Numbered from the stretch's first letter, positions 42,236 through 54,967 are shown. The stretch: DNA of 64,000 bases from Undaria pinnatifida (GCA_012845835.1 JABAKD010000015.1:9239967-9303966), one strand, 5' to 3'. Numbers and translations are program-made. The notes: generated from the letters alone by a model not told the origin.

Positions 42236-43430
42236 GTCCAGGTTAGAGTCAAACGCAACAGCGAGCGGGATGAGTTTTGCAGCTCCTTTTTGCGACTTTC
42301 GACGTAAAAAATTGCATGGAGATTGCAATGGGGTGTTGACTTATAATGTCACGCGCTGACAAAAATAAGTGTATGAAGAATAATATATTATTTGTAAGGG
42401 CTCCGCATGGCTGGCGGCATTCGCCGGCACCCATGCTCCAGGTGGGGCAGGTTAGCACTTCGACTTGTTCGATTCAATATTTGATAGGGAGTAAAAACCG
42501 TTACCACACCACATATAGTCTACGCGTGTAGAACGTAAAGTAGCGCCAAGAGATCGATATAGACTACTTACTTCCTCTGTCGTTTCCTCCGTTTGTCCGT
42601 TTCTTGCGTGAATCCGATTCCAATCTTCATATATATATTCAGATCGGATAAATCCGAGGCCACGCAGACTGACCATCTACTCTGGCCGCAAGGAGACGTT
42701 TCGAGTGCGTCTCTGGACGTTTCGACTTAACCAAGCATCCAGGGCAAGCAGAGGGATGGCCGATTGCTTGAGGCATGTTCTCTACCAGGTACGTAGTAAC
42801 CGACAGGCACGCACCGAGCCAGCTTTTTCTGCTACATGCATGATTCCATAATATCTAGATCCGAAGCTCGCAGACCGACTGTGTTACTGTGTGGGTATAG
42901 TGATTGTGGAGGGACTTTTTGACGGTATTCTAGGGGTGAAACACGGTGTCACTGCCTTCGTATTTCAATTCTTCGAATGTTATTATGATAATGCTGCCAC
43001 TTACTTGTTGCCGCACACCACTCTCGTCCGATAGATGGAATATTAATGGTACACAATAGCACTGAAGTAAGAACTTGATAGTTATGAATTTCAGGCTCGA
43101 TCGAGTTTTAGACGAAATTAAAACATATAATACCTAGTATGGCCGTTTTGTCAGATTGCTGGTCGCTCATTAGCCGGAGATCGTACCTTATGAAGTAACC
43201 GTCATCTGGAGACGATAGGATCTATAGCCAGAATCATAATTCATTCACATATCTACAACTCCGACAGCCCGGAAACGAACACGGATATATCACCAGGGTT
43301 GATACCTCCCCGCACAGTGGTGTGGAAATCCCCAATGCCACCGACCGGCCGATCTCTAGTTGGCTGGGGTTCGTATATTATAGAGCCAGCTTCACCCGGT
43401 GACGATAGGTTTGCATCCCCGGTTCAAGGG
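42236..43430. other. No gene seen; one isolated satellite unit
   Basis: 43210-43425 is a diverged unit of the 160-bp repeat at 24930-25660 (CTACAACTCCGACAGCCCGG, CCCCGCACAGTGGTGTGGAA). The rest has no recognised content. Confidence 0.45.
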
Positions 43431-43435
43431 TCATT

Positions 43436-44665
43436 TTGTGGAAACTCATCTTTGCAAGCTGTGTGTGATACTCCGATCGCGCGTATTTCGGGTAGTAGTG
43501 TGTCCTCATTAAGGATACTCGTATAGGTCGGCGACTCCCCTTGCAACTAAAGTGTAGCTACCAGGGTCAACAGGGTGATGTTAGGCAGTCTGTGCGCGGA
43601 AACTATAAAACTCGTTTCTTCTGAGGGGGACAAAATCTGACAGCTGTGGAAGGAAATGCATCCGTTTATCAATTGAATCCTATAAGTCGAAAAATCAGTG
43701 AGGGGAGGGCGGAGATGTTAAGGACGTGGGGGGCTGGTTTTGATCAAAAGGGAGCGGGGGTGGGGGGGGGAGGAGGGGGGCGGGGGGGCGAGCGGGGCAG
43801 CTCAATTTGTGCGTGGAAACTATAAATCTTTCAAGGGGATGAATATGACGTATATATATATGTTTTCTAGCCATCCATACCGCAGCTCCAATTCATGCCC
43901 CCCCCCCTTCCCCTTTTTTTCTTTATTTTGCCCCGCCCTTTTGTTCAAACGCCCCACCTACAATCTAAATCGGCCAGAGTAATAAACACTTCTACGCAAT
44001 TGATATCACGTCATTATATTTCTAGCCATCCATGACGTAGCTCCCATTCATACCCCCCTCCAACGCCCCCTCCTTCCCCACCACCCGCACCATCGCCTAG
44101 ACCTAGCACCACGCGTATAGCAAACCCCTACATTTATGCGACCTAATGGTGTTGGTTAGAAACCCTTTATGTCCCCCCCCGCACCTTTCCCCCCCCCACC
44201 CCCTCGAACGCTCCGCCCTCCCCCGACTTGTTGTACGACTTACAGTGTAGGATTTGTAGTTTCCACGCACACGCACAGGTTGAGCTGCTCCGCCCGTCCC
44301 GCCCCTCCCCCCCCCCCTTCTTCATCAAACCCAGGCCCCCACGTCCTTAAAAACTTGGCCCTCCCCTCACCAGTCGTTCGACTTACAGGATTCACTTGAT
44401 AAACGGATGCTTTTCCTTCCACTGCTGCCACATTTTGTCCCCCTCAAAAACGGTTTTATAGTTTCCGCGAACAAACTGACTAACATCACCCTGTCGACCC
44501 GGACAGCGACACTGACTGTAGTTGCAAGGGGAGTCGCCGACCTACATGCTTAATGAGGGCACACAACCGGTAATACGCGCGATCGGAGTATCACACACAG
44601 CTTGCAAAGATGAGTTTCGACAAAACCCTTGATATCACAGCTGGAGTGTATTTTAATTTTTTTAA
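43436..44665. mobile_element. Foldback element with both long inverted arms, copy 5
   Basis: Left arm 43436-43850 (CTCATCTTTGCAAGCTGTGT, ACTCCGATCGCGCGTATTTC, CTGACAGCTGTGGAAGGAAA) is repeated inverted at 44230-44650 (ATACGCGCGATCGGAGTATC, CACACAGCTTGCAAAGATGA). Between lie C/G-rich tracts and TCTAGCCATCCATACCGCAG-type units. This is the only copy here with two arms of about 420 bp. No transposase gene. Confidence 0.75.
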
Positions 44666-44751
44666 TATATCTATTATTTCCACGACTGGTATACCAGCTG
44701 GCTAGAAAAATGAAGGGAAGTATTTAGTGGTAGAAATGTCATATCATTTTT

Positions 44752-45028
44752 TTTCCACAGACATATACCTTCCAGCTTCTGCACAAGCCGTGGTCATAGG
44801 TGTCGTCCCTTCTTCCCCCCTGTTCTTGCCTTCAATTTTTATCGCGCATACGAATCAGCAATCCCACTGCTCGCGGATTTTTCATCGAGTGTTCTAACTC
44901 ATGCTCTCGTTCTTTCCGCAAGTCAAATTGTCGACCAGAAAAAAATCAACGAGTATATACATAGGAGTATGCACTCGGGGGAATTCGAACTCACGAAACT
45001 GACCTATACCAGGTTCGAGGATAGCCTG
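44752..45028 (-). mobile_element. tRNA-derived SINE family S2, copy 1
   Basis: In minus sense: GGCTATCCTCGAACCTGGTA, then a box-B-like GAGTTCGAATTCC, then CTTGCGGAAAGAACGAGAGC, ATGCGCGATAAAAATTGAAG, GGGACGACACCTATGACCAC, ending GGAAAAAAAATG. It matches copy 2 (46270-46580) along its whole length in the opposite orientation. The box-A part is poorly kept. Confidence 0.72.
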
Positions 45029-45084
45029 ATCACATAATAAATTATAGAAATTAAAATAACCTGATACTGATCACATAACAACAA

Positions 45085-45545
45085 GATATACATGATAAAC
45101 TGGTGCATTCTTTCCGAAACCGTAAGATTTATCCCCTTGAAGGATTCATAGTCTCCACGCACAATTTGACCTGCCCCACCCGCCCCCCCCCCCTTCTCTT
45201 GATCAAACCCAGGCCCCCACGTCCTTCAAAACTCCGTCCTCCCCTCACCGATTATTCGATTTACAGGATTCACTTGATAAACCGATGCATCTACTTCCAC
45301 AGCAGTCAGATTTTGTCCCTCTCAGAAACGGGTTTTACAGTTTTCTCGCACAGACTGACTAACATCACCTTGTTGACCCGGACAGCTACACTGACTGTAG
45401 TTGCAAGGGGAGTCGCAGACCTATATCCTTAATGAGGACACACAACCGGTAATACGCGCGATCGGAGTATCACACACAGCTTGCAAAAATGAGTTTCGAC
45501 AAAATCTTGGATCTCACAGCTGGATGGAGTGTAATATAATTTTAG
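45085..45545 (-). mobile_element. Foldback family, copy 6 (right arm)
   Basis: From GATAAACTGGTGCATTCTTT and the CCCGCCCCCCCCCC tract through GGGGAGTCGCAGACCTATAT to GATCTCACAGCTGGATGGAG. Very close to the right arm of copy 5, so a recent duplication is likely. Confidence 0.7.
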
Positions 45546-46265
45546 AAAATAACAGGGCTGACCATCAAGTGCCAATTGAGCGGGGAACAAAGAGGGGGGG
45601 GGGGGGACCAGATATCAGGTGAGCAAAGAATGGTTGTTTGATTTCCCTGCAGGTGCACCCGAAATTTATGGCCACCAAAAAAATGTGTCGTCTGTTGTTG
45701 TAGATAGCAGAGCAGGTGTGATGGTACCCCGAGTGGGAGATGCGTGGTTGGTCGGTGTTGGCAAGCGTGCTCCTCATGGGTTCCGGTGTCTTTGGTTGGT
45801 CTCTTCTCATGGCTCGCTGGGTGGACTCAAAGCTTATTCATTATTTCGTCTACATTGAACTCTAAAAGAAAGACGAAGCAAGACAAGACAGAGTAAGTAG
45901 GGCAGGGTTAGGCAGGGTGGTGAGATGAGGGGCGTCCTTCTTGTCACATCATCGTCACCTACATAATCGCCCATCTATAATGACCTTGACATAAGTGTGG
46001 CATCTGTTATGACGTGGTTCCACCTAAAAATCTATGACATGGTTTCACGTCGGATCTATGAACTGCCAGAATACTTCCACGGAGGGCCCCCCATTACACA
46101 GGTTACACCATTTCCTATACGAAGTGCGTGTGCTTTTCACACTAAGCTGATGTTTCCACTGTCTTACATCCAGCGCTAAAAATCGTGAAACGTGCCCTCA
46201 AAAACGTAACGATACATGTCGACGTATTACGACACCAGGTACGTTTTACCCCGGGAATGTTTAGA
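45546..46265. other. No gene seen
   Basis: A G run at 45593-45606 and a short AAGACAAGACAGAGTAAG-type low-complexity tract; no family recognised. Confidence 0.4.
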
Positions 46266-46269
46266 TTGC

Positions 46270-46580
46270 CGGTCGCCCCGGTGGCGTATCAGGTTATCCT
46301 CGAGCCGGGTATAGGTGAGTTTCGTGGGTTCGAATCCCACCCAAGTGCATACAATACTCGTGTAAATATGTGGGGCTTTTTTCTTGTGATAAATTGACTT
46401 GCGGAAAGCGCGAAAGCGTGAACCAGCAGCACTCACTCGATGAAAATTCGACGATCAGGATTGCTGAACCCTATGCGCGATAAAAATTGAAAAGGCAAGA
46501 ACCGAGGGGGAGAAGGGACGACGCCTGTGGCCACGGCTTGTCCGGAAGCTAGAACGTAAATGTGTGTGTGAAAAAAGAAA
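46270..46580 (+). mobile_element. tRNA-derived SINE family S2, copy 2
   Basis: GCCCCGGTGGCGTATCAGGT fits an RNA polymerase III box A (TGGCGTATCAGG) and, 44 bp on, GTGGGTTCGAATCCCAC carries a perfect box B (GGTTCGAATCC). The acceptor stem does not pair, so this is not a working tRNA. A body of about 240 bp follows, shared with copy 1, ending in AAAAAAGAAAAATG. A third box-A-like start (GCCCCGGTGGCATAATGGT) occurs at 46943. Confidence 0.75.
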
Positions 46581-48315
46581 AATGTATGATGGCGATGCGA
46601 TAGCAGTAATCATCGATTATCATTTTCTCGGAAGAAATCGTGTTGAACCTTTTTTCGGCGACCCCGGGTCGGTATTGTAGCAGGTAGTAAGCAGGCGTGG
46701 TTGTTCTGAAAATTGCCCTTTAAGATGTGCACCCAAATGGATACGGCCACGAAAAATAAATGTAAGTTGTAATATTAATGCTAATTAGCATAATAACAAC
46801 GGGTTACACCATAATCGCAAGAAGAGTATGTGCCTGAGTTGAAACAGGCGAGCTCTGTGGTCACAAACGACGAGGAGACAGAGACACACAATGCAAATAC
46901 AGCAAGCAATCAAGGTGATCTGGCATTGCAATGCGCCGGGCGCCCCGGTGGCATAATGGTGCCCTCGCACGGCAAAAATACACTAATAATACTAATTGTA
47001 GAGTAACAGTTGGATTTGGAATCTCACGTAGGTCGGACTTTTTAGTTTAATCAGGAGAGCCTTGGGATTGGGAGAGCATACGAGTAGTCTACACCTAGAT
47101 CTCTTATGTAACTAACCCCACTACGAGGGCCGGGAAAAAAAAAATGACCACATTCTGGGCGAGGTATGGTCGGTCCGCCGGGGTTGAATTTTGCCACAAC
47201 AACCTGTCTGCCCAATTATTTTCGCTCAATTTTGAGAGTTGACACGTGAAACAAAGTTGGCAAGAACCGCAGGACCGAGAGGCGTTGAAATCCGGTTTCA
47301 ATGGAAAAAACCAATGAAAATGGCCGTTTTTATGAAAAACTACCCCGAAATTACCCCGAAATCGCCCCGAAACGGAACGTATTGCCCCAAAACTCCGGAC
47401 GAAATCATCCCGGTAGACGTGGCTGTGGCCACCGTCGATAATCCAAGCTATTTAATCCTTTATGTGTCAACGCCCTCTCCCCAGCATCAGCTTATTCTCC
47501 AAATCCCGCCGCATATTCCGTCGGCGCCGCGCCTGTCGTTTGCTGTTGCCGTCATTCTTGACGCCTCCCGAGCTGCACGAGCCGCAGCAGCTGCTGAGGT
47601 CACTATCACTGCTGTGTTGGCTGCTGGCACTGCTGCTACGGTCTTCTTCGTCTCCTTCATATCATGTGTCGTTGTCATGTTGTAGTCGAGTGTCCGCAGC
47701 GAGTGGTTCTGGCGGAGGTGCTGGTTTCCAGCCGAAGCGGCCAGCTGCTCTTGTGTGGAAGCCAGCCGCGCTTCCTTTTTTTTTCCGGGAGGACGCCCAG
47801 CCGTGTGTGGGGCTTCTGTGGGGCCTTGTGGTGCCTTGTGGGGGTGTATGGGGCTGCTGTATGACGTGTGGTATGGCGTGTCGTGTCGTCGTGTGTGGTG
47901 TGTGAACACACCAAACTTTAGAAGGCCAAATCTCGCTCCAAAAAAAGGTTTCTTTGAAAAAGAAAAAAGGTCCTGGGTGCAGGTCCAACTCGCCCGAATC
48001 CGTTGAGTTTTTGAAATCTATCGGTGCAAAAATCCCCGTAAAAACCATAGTCCCCGTAAAACCATACTCTGAGGTTGCCCGAAATGCCATTTTTTCGCCC
48101 ATATTTCCGTAGAATCTCGGAGGAAAAAAAGTGGAGTTGGGTAGCCGTGGGCTCCTCGACGTGATACGCTCAAAACCGGTTTAAAAAACAAACATGACCC
48201 CTTGCAAAACCAAACAAAATCTCGCAAAATCTCGATTTTTTCGCCAACCAAAAGAGAAAAAAAAAAAAAATCTGCTCGGATCAAACGATTCGCCTGAAAC
48301 AGAGCTTTCCTACGA
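46581..48315. other. No gene recognised
   Basis: Open frames up to 148 codons at 47239-48106 overlap each other on both strands and contain no known motif. Short CCCCGAAAT-type tandem repeats at 47343-47380 and GCTGCTGC-rich sequence at 47570-47640 explain some of the openness. Confidence 0.4.
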
Positions 48316-48316
48316 T

Positions 48317-49290
48317 ATAAGGTTGTTGTTGTTGTTGTTGTTGTTCTCACATTAACTCGCATAATCAAGTCCGCGGTCACAGGACAGGCTCCAGTCACTC
48401 TGGAGCTGAGGAATACCCCAGGGAAAACACACACAACAACCCAATGTGGTACACGCATATATCACAGCTGACGCAATTCATGCCTCCACCAGAAACATAT
48501 AAAAATGAAATCGGGAGTCAGTCTACGATGTGCCAGGTCCAGGCCGGTTCATACGTCTCAATACTCACGCCTGGAGAAACCACATATTCCGATTGCCACC
48601 CAAGGAAGACTACCACGTATATATTACACGTAGTATCTATCACTACGCATACGCACGACAGGCATTAGTCAATTGGAGAAAAAGAAACAAAGAAAAGAAA
48701 AGAAGATAAAGGAAAGGAAAAAAAAGAGGAGAAGACCGAAACAAAACGAAAAAGCGAGCAAAAAAAAGAAAAGGACGAAAAAAGTAAGAAAAGACAAGAC
48801 AAGACAAGAACGCAAGGAAAGAAGGAGAAGAGAAAAAAAGAGAAAAGAAAAAAGAAATAGGAAAAGAAAAAAAATAAAAATGTCATACTAGCAGACCCTA
48901 GGAACTGGCTAAGGATGGCATTGGGCTAACAGAGGGTATCACGTCCATCATCAATGGCACCTGGGAGAGGACGCAACATGGCGAAGAAGTCAGGGCGGTC
49001 TTATGCTACCTTGTGACGGCCATTAGAAGGCCCACAACTTTCAATACGATGATGGCCAAACCCAGACTTCAGTCTCTTGGGCATGACGCTCCCCCTTCCG
49101 CCCCTCCCCCCTTCCTCCCTTTCCCCCTCCCCCCTCCCCCCCTCCCCCAGTCCCCTCCCCGCCGCGCCCCCTTCCCCTTCCCCCCGGCCGCTTAGAGATG
49201 CCAACGGTGGATGGCGCTGCCGCAGCCTTTGCGCGTCGCTCTGCAGCTTTGCGTCTCTCCGTTTCAGGCCAATTCCGCATGAGCAACTCG
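48317..49290 (-). mobile_element. LINE family L1a, 5'-truncated copy
   Basis: Minus strand. Begins within the C-terminal coding part (RNWPETERRKAAERRAKAAA), then a G-rich tract, a pyrimidine-rich stretch (complement of 48675-48880) and the 3' end GAGTTAATGTGAGAACAACA with an (AAC)n tail (plus-strand GTT run 48322-48346). It parallels 53115-54075 block for block. 5' truncation is the normal outcome of target-primed reverse transcription. No functional protein is possible. Confidence 0.75.
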
Positions 49291-49390
49291 TATGTCACTG
49301 GGGGGTACGTCTGTCACTCAAAATAAATTCGAGGGTGATTTTCGGAAATCGTGGCAAATTTAACCAGACGGACTATATTACTAGTCTGTA

Positions 49391-50015
<625 letters not shown>

Positions 50016-50825
50016 TAGTAGTAGGGCATATTTTCTGCGCTCTTCTTGTGTAAAATGAAACCAAATAGAGTACTTTTCGCCTCCGACGGCGCTTCTGCGG
50101 GTCCTCCGGGGGCACCTCCAGCGAGACCAATTCGGCCGGGGCGGGGGGTTGGCTCACTTCGCTCGACTGGCTTATGTGGGCAAGTGGCTGGGTCAGCTAC
50201 AAGTACTACTCGGCTCCGCCAACAAACGACTAGATACAAGTACTAGTCTAGGTTCGTTGAATAAAACCGACTCGCAGCTCCACCTCGTAATAATAGGACA
50301 TTTGCTGTCGTTCTCTATCTTACTGTTGATTTTTTTTTTTTTTTTCGCTCGTTTTTTTCTATCCCTACCGGCATTATGCCGGTATCCTCTCCCTCTTCTT
50401 CGTGTCGTTTTGTCCTTGCAACAACAGCTATCTCTCCTTCTTCGTGTTGTTTTGTCCGTGCAATAGTTTTTTGTTGTAGCCCTTCAAGAGCTCAGAGGTG
50501 AAATATTGACGAATGAAAGTCACGCTTGGAGCATCGATCGGTAGGGTTGGGCCCTGGTTCAATATATCCTGCCAGAGTGTTGTACTTTATTGGCAGTGGC
50601 CGAGGGGGGTGCCAGGGTGCCAGTATTTTGAATGTTTACGTATGTCCTACAATAACGCCTCATTAAACAGCGAAAAGTCATCAATATTCGCAGCCCTCGA
50701 GACGCCTTTACCGATACTTGTCCCACAAATCGTACCAGATAAAATACCAAATATGTTTCACTTTATAGAGGCTGGTTTTTGTGTTTTCGCGACTGTTTAT
50801 CATCAAACGGCGGAAGGGCGTCGAT
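50016..50825. other. No gene seen
   Basis: Contains GGGTCCTCCGGGGGCACCTC, similar in kind to 55060-55110, and a T run at 50329-50345. No coding family recognised. Confidence 0.4.
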
Positions 50826-50830
50826 CCAAC

Positions 50831-50875
50831 TAACCCTAACCCTAACTCTAACCCTAACCCCACCCCCAACCCTAT
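50831..50875. repeat. Second interstitial telomere-type tract
   Basis: CTAACCCTAACCCTAACTCT then AACCCTAACCCC and CCAACCCTATCC: telomere repeats with point changes, C-rich on the plus strand as at 40895. Confidence 0.8.
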
Positions 50876-50969
50876 CCCAGGCTAAGGCTCTGACCCGAGT
50901 GCGCCTTCGCCGCGCCTTTTGGAAAAACTGATAAAAATGTGGGGATCACCTCAAAGGTTGGAATATGTG

Positions 50970-51310
50970 CTGTTGTTCTCACATTTAACTCGCATAGTCA
51001 AGTCCGTGGTCACAGGACAGGCTCCAGTCACGCTGGAGCTGAGGAATACCCAAGGGAAACAAACACAAACCAAAGGTGGTACACGCATAACTCGGAGCTG
51101 ACGCAATTCATGCCCCCACCAGCAACAGTGATATCGGGACTCAGCCTACAATGTGCCAGGTCCATACTGGTGCATACGTCTCACTACTCGCGCCTGGAAA
51201 AACCAACTATAATACCGCTTGCCACCCAAGAAAGATTACCACGTGTATATTGCACGTAGTAGCCATCACTACGCATACGAACGACAGACGCGAGTCAATT
51301 GGAAAAACGA
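50970..51310 (-). mobile_element. LINE family L1a, 3'-terminal fragment
   Basis: Same strand and 3' end as the other copies: TTGTTCTCACATTTAACTCG, GTCACAGGACAGGCTCCAGT, CTGGAGCTGAGGAATACCCA, GTGCCAGGTCCATACTGGTG. It stops near AATTGGAAAAACGAAATAAA, before the pyrimidine-rich stretch, so about 330 bp remain. Confidence 0.72.
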
Positions 51311-53110
51311 AATAAAGACAAACAATACATGGGCGTATAGCTTTCATCCCTGCGTTTTCTGAGTCCCAACGCCGTTGGCCGAGGGACCCCCGCTCGCCCC
51401 TCCTCGGCTAATCACGGGGCGAGGCGCGCGCGTTGGGAGTATCCGCTCGGATATCCCCCCCGGTCCCACCGCACCGGATCAGCAAGTTCAGTGACAATCA
51501 TCTCATCACACCATGCAAATTCACCCAGGGTTAGTGGATGCACATTCAACTTGCTGGATTCAGCGCAACTTGTTTCAAAAACAGCACAACAAATCCACCG
51601 CAAAACCTTCGCGTTCGGCAGCGTGGAAAGGAAGCACAACACAACAACGGCACAAACACGACATCCACTTCCAGTTCCTCGACTAAACACCACGCACGTA
51701 CCGCACGACACACCCACCCACCGACCAAGCCATATACCCATCAATGAACCGACTCGCCATATTACAGCAGTACAGCAGAAAACGGATGCGTTGTTTCGTA
51801 CTCGGACTTCGCCAGAGCAGGCCGGTTTTAAAGAGGAGAGAATAAAACACTGCTGAAGACCAAAAAAATTACAGCTCCACCCCCCACAGGCACAAACGCA
51901 CTCACCCACGAGTGATTCTACAATAATAGGTCCGCCCAAAACCAGCCATTTTATTTAACGAACGTTTCATGGTTGCTCGACACGAGGAAGGGCGCGCTAT
52001 TAAAAATTAGTCACCATATGTTTCATTGTTTGCAAAGGCCTATCGAACGATGACGTGGCGGTGGCACGGGGCACCGTATTTCAGGAGGTACGGTCGGGAG
52101 TTGGTTTCAAAACCAGCGATTTCGTTGAAGAAAAATTGGGGGAGCTACCGTAGAACGCCTCCCACGCACGAAACAATCGTCGCCCACCCACCCAACTAAC
52201 CGCCCGCCAACCAACCCATCCAAACTACCACTAAACACTCCAACCAATATGTGCTACAGCACACACAGCAGTACGTACCAGCTGGCACCTACACCAGCAA
52301 ACAGAGGCGTTTGATCCGTACTCGACTTTTTCATCTTGAAAACACGATCATCATGGGTTACGTTGCATCTCCGGCGGAGTACAATAACAATAACGTGTTA
52401 GCCACCCCTTCTCACCCATCCACCGACGCACAATGCGCCCACGAACCGATATCGGTACCTACTCTGCTGCATGCTGAAGATACACGTACCTGCGATTATA
52501 ATGCCCACGACCAAAACAAACACCTTCTGTGAGACTTTGCTACAGCGTGGTGGTCCGTTTCCGTTTATTTTTTGCCAGGCCATTCTCTGTGGTTTTCAAT
52601 CATAGTTAAAAGACAGTAGTAGTCCACAACTAGTAAGGCCATAAAACTGTCCAAGCCGTTAGCATTTGTACTAGTCCCATTGAGAAAAATTATGCCTGGT
52701 TTGCTTCCTTGTGCTTGCCTGCTTTGCCCCAACATGACGCCCGCGCTTCCGTTGACCAGCAAACGACCCAAACGGCAGCAGAGCAGACAGGCACCACAGC
52801 AACACCACGCCTTTTACACCGACGAGGTTGGGACGAAAATGCCACTATTTTTATACAAACCCATCACCAATGCAACGAACGGTTTCCGTGCATACAATCT
52901 ACGACCTTCGCTTCGGGCAGCCCAATGTACGAGCGATTCGGTTTGGTACGCGTCAAACATGTTTTGAACCAATGTTCCACCCTTTCGGCATCTAGGCTTC
53001 GTGCTGAGTTTCGCGGTTTTCCTGCACAACTCCACTGTCCATCGTACGCTTCGTTCCCTTTTTTTTTGCTCTTCATATACGTTATTCTCTTCGTCAATCT
53101 TGTTGTTGTT
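51311..53110. other. No gene recognised; repeat fragments
   Basis: CCCACCCACC-rich and CAGCAGTACGTAC-type motifs at 51710-51775 and 52140-52280 recur near 61500-61800, and 52750-52930 resembles 25690-25900. A 175-codon minus frame (51939-51412) shows no known motif and is not called. Confidence 0.4.
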
Positions 53111-53114
53111 GTTG

Positions 53115-54967
53115 GTGGTGGTGGTGGTGGTGTTGTTCTCACATTAACTCGCATAATCAAGTCCGTGGTCACAGGACAGGCTCCAGTCACTCTGGAGCTT
53201 AGGAATACCCCAGGGAGAAAAACACAAACCAAAGGTGGTACATGCATATATCACAGCTGACGCAATTCATGCCTCTACGTGAAACATATCAAAGTGAAAT
53301 CGGGAGTCAGTCTACGATCTGCCAGGTCCATACTGGTGCATACGTCTCACTACTCGCGCCTGAAAAAACCTACTTATTACCGCTTGCCACCCGAGAAAAA
53401 CTACCACTTGCATATTGCACGTAGTACCTATCACTACGCACATGCACGACGGACGTAAGTCAATTGGAAAAAAGAAACAAGGCAAGGAAAAGAAAATAAA
53501 AGAAAAGAAGATAAAGGAAAGGAAAGGAAAGAAAAGACAAAGAAGCGAAAAAACGAAAAAGGAAAGACAGTAAAAGAAAAGCCAAAAAGACAAGACACGA
53601 AGAGGAAGCAAGGAAAGGAAAAGAGATAAAAATGTCATACTAGCAGACCCTAGGAACTGACTAAAGATGGCAGTGGGCTCATAGAGGGTATCAAGTGCAT
53701 CATCAATGGCACCGGGGAGAGAACGCAGCATGGCGAAGAACTCACGGCGGTCTTACTCTATCTTGTTTCGACGGCCATTGGAAGGGCCACAAATTCCAAG
53801 ACAATGATGGCCAGACGCAGACTTCAGTCTCTTGGGCATGACGCCCCCCCCTTCCCCCCTCCCCCCTCCCCCCTTTCCGCCTCCTCCCGCCCCCCCCTCT
53901 CCCCCTCTCCCCCCCTCCCCCCTCCCCTCCTCCCCCCGCCCCCCCCCCCCCCCTCCTCCCACCTCCCCCCGGCCGCTTAGAGATGCCGACGGTGGATGGC
54001 GCTGCCGCAGCCTTTGCGCGTCGCTCTGCAGCTTTGCGTCTCTCCTTTTCATGCCAATTCCGCATGAACAACTCCGCCCCCTCCCCTACTCATCGAACCA
54101 ATCTGCCGGCCTTCTGAGCAGCCTTTCGCCACCCTTCGAATTTTATTCTAAAGACCGACATATCCTCCGTCAGATGAGCCATCCAATCGTTCTCGTGCCC
54201 CCCTGAGCTTGCCCCCCTGAGTAGCCTTTACCTCCCTAAATATCACCCTCTGTGGAAGACGCTCCTCCCCCATACGTGCTACGAATCCCGCAAACAATAT
54301 CCTCGGTCTGATAGGGACAGCTTACGCTATACCTACAATGGGACCCGAAAGGTGCGCCAGCTAGCGTTGGGCTGCGAAAGCAGCTGAGTTAAATCGACAC
54401 ACGACGCGTATGAAAATACGTGGAAGTGTGGTGAGCTAAAGCTTTATTTTCCCCCATCCGCCGGAGGATGAAAAAAAAAGAGAAAAAAATCCTCGGTTTG
54501 CGCACTATCGCCTCTAGGCTCTCTGAAGCTGTCTTGGCAAGCACGTCGACGTACGATAGGGTGTGGCTGTCGCGCTTCCGTTTCCGCCATCCGAGGCATC
54601 GGAAGAGCATGCAGTGGTGAACCCGTCGTAGCCTGTCATAGTCAGGCTTGTTCGGGCTCCACGTCATGCAACCGTGAAGAAATGTCTCGACCACCTCAGC
54701 TTTCGTCAACCACACCTTCAACCGTAAGCGCAAAGCCGGGCGATCATAAACTTCCATCTTGTACAGCTGGAAGCACGTCCAGGCCTTCTGAAGACGCCGT
54801 GTTATTTCAATGCTAAGGTCTCTGTCTGCGGTGATAGCCCCGGCCATGTACACAAACTCGATTGTCTGTTTGTACACCTGGCCGGCTGCATTGATTGTGA
54901 AGGACATCTTCCCCCCGCCTTTGATTTCCAGGCACATTATCTCTGTTTTTGCCTCGGAGACTAAAGA
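53115..54967 (-). pseudogene. LINE family L1a: reverse transcriptase C-terminus to 3' end
   Basis: Minus-strand non-LTR retrotransposon remnant. Coding starts at VSEAKTEIMCLEIKGGGK, the segment just after the catalytic FADD-type box, which is itself missing. It runs through QTIEFVYMAGAITADRDLSI, KAEVVETFLHGCMTWSP and RRVHHCMLFRCLGWRKRKRD, typical of the thumb region, to RKPR at about 54499. The frame resumes beyond an inserted SINE as ILFAGFVARMGEERLPQRVI, then after a frameshift DMSVFRIKFEGWRKAAQKAG and RNWHEKERRKAAERRAKAAA. A G-rich tract, a pyrimidine-rich stretch and a (CCA/AAC)n tail (plus-strand 53099-53132) follow. A family protein would copy its RNA at the nicked target; this copy cannot. 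5'-truncated, frameshifted and interrupted. Confidence 0.85.
54308..54488 (+). mobile_element. Poly(A)-tailed SINE family S1, inserted in the LINE
   Basis: 181 bp from CTGATAGGGACAGCTTACGC to an A-rich tail (54469-54488). Flanked by the 9-bp direct repeat ATCCTCGGT (54299-54307 and 54489-54497). Ignoring the insert and one repeat copy, the LINE frame continues without a break, which proves the insertion. Compared with 9485-9755 its 5' part is shorter. Confidence 0.9.

Noticed and set aside
46270-46345. Functional tRNA gene
   Set aside because: Boxes A and B are present but the acceptor stem does not pair, and a SINE body follows.
47239-48106. Overlapping frames of 140-148 codons on both strands
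   Set aside because: No family recognised; composition explained by GC-rich and CTG-rich tracts.
51412-51939. 175-codon minus-strand gene
   Set aside because: Cys-rich frame with no motif, no splice support and repeat-like flanks.
53312-53731. 139-codon minus-strand gene
   Set aside because: Lies in the 3' part of the LINE and is disrupted in the sister copy at 48.9 kb.
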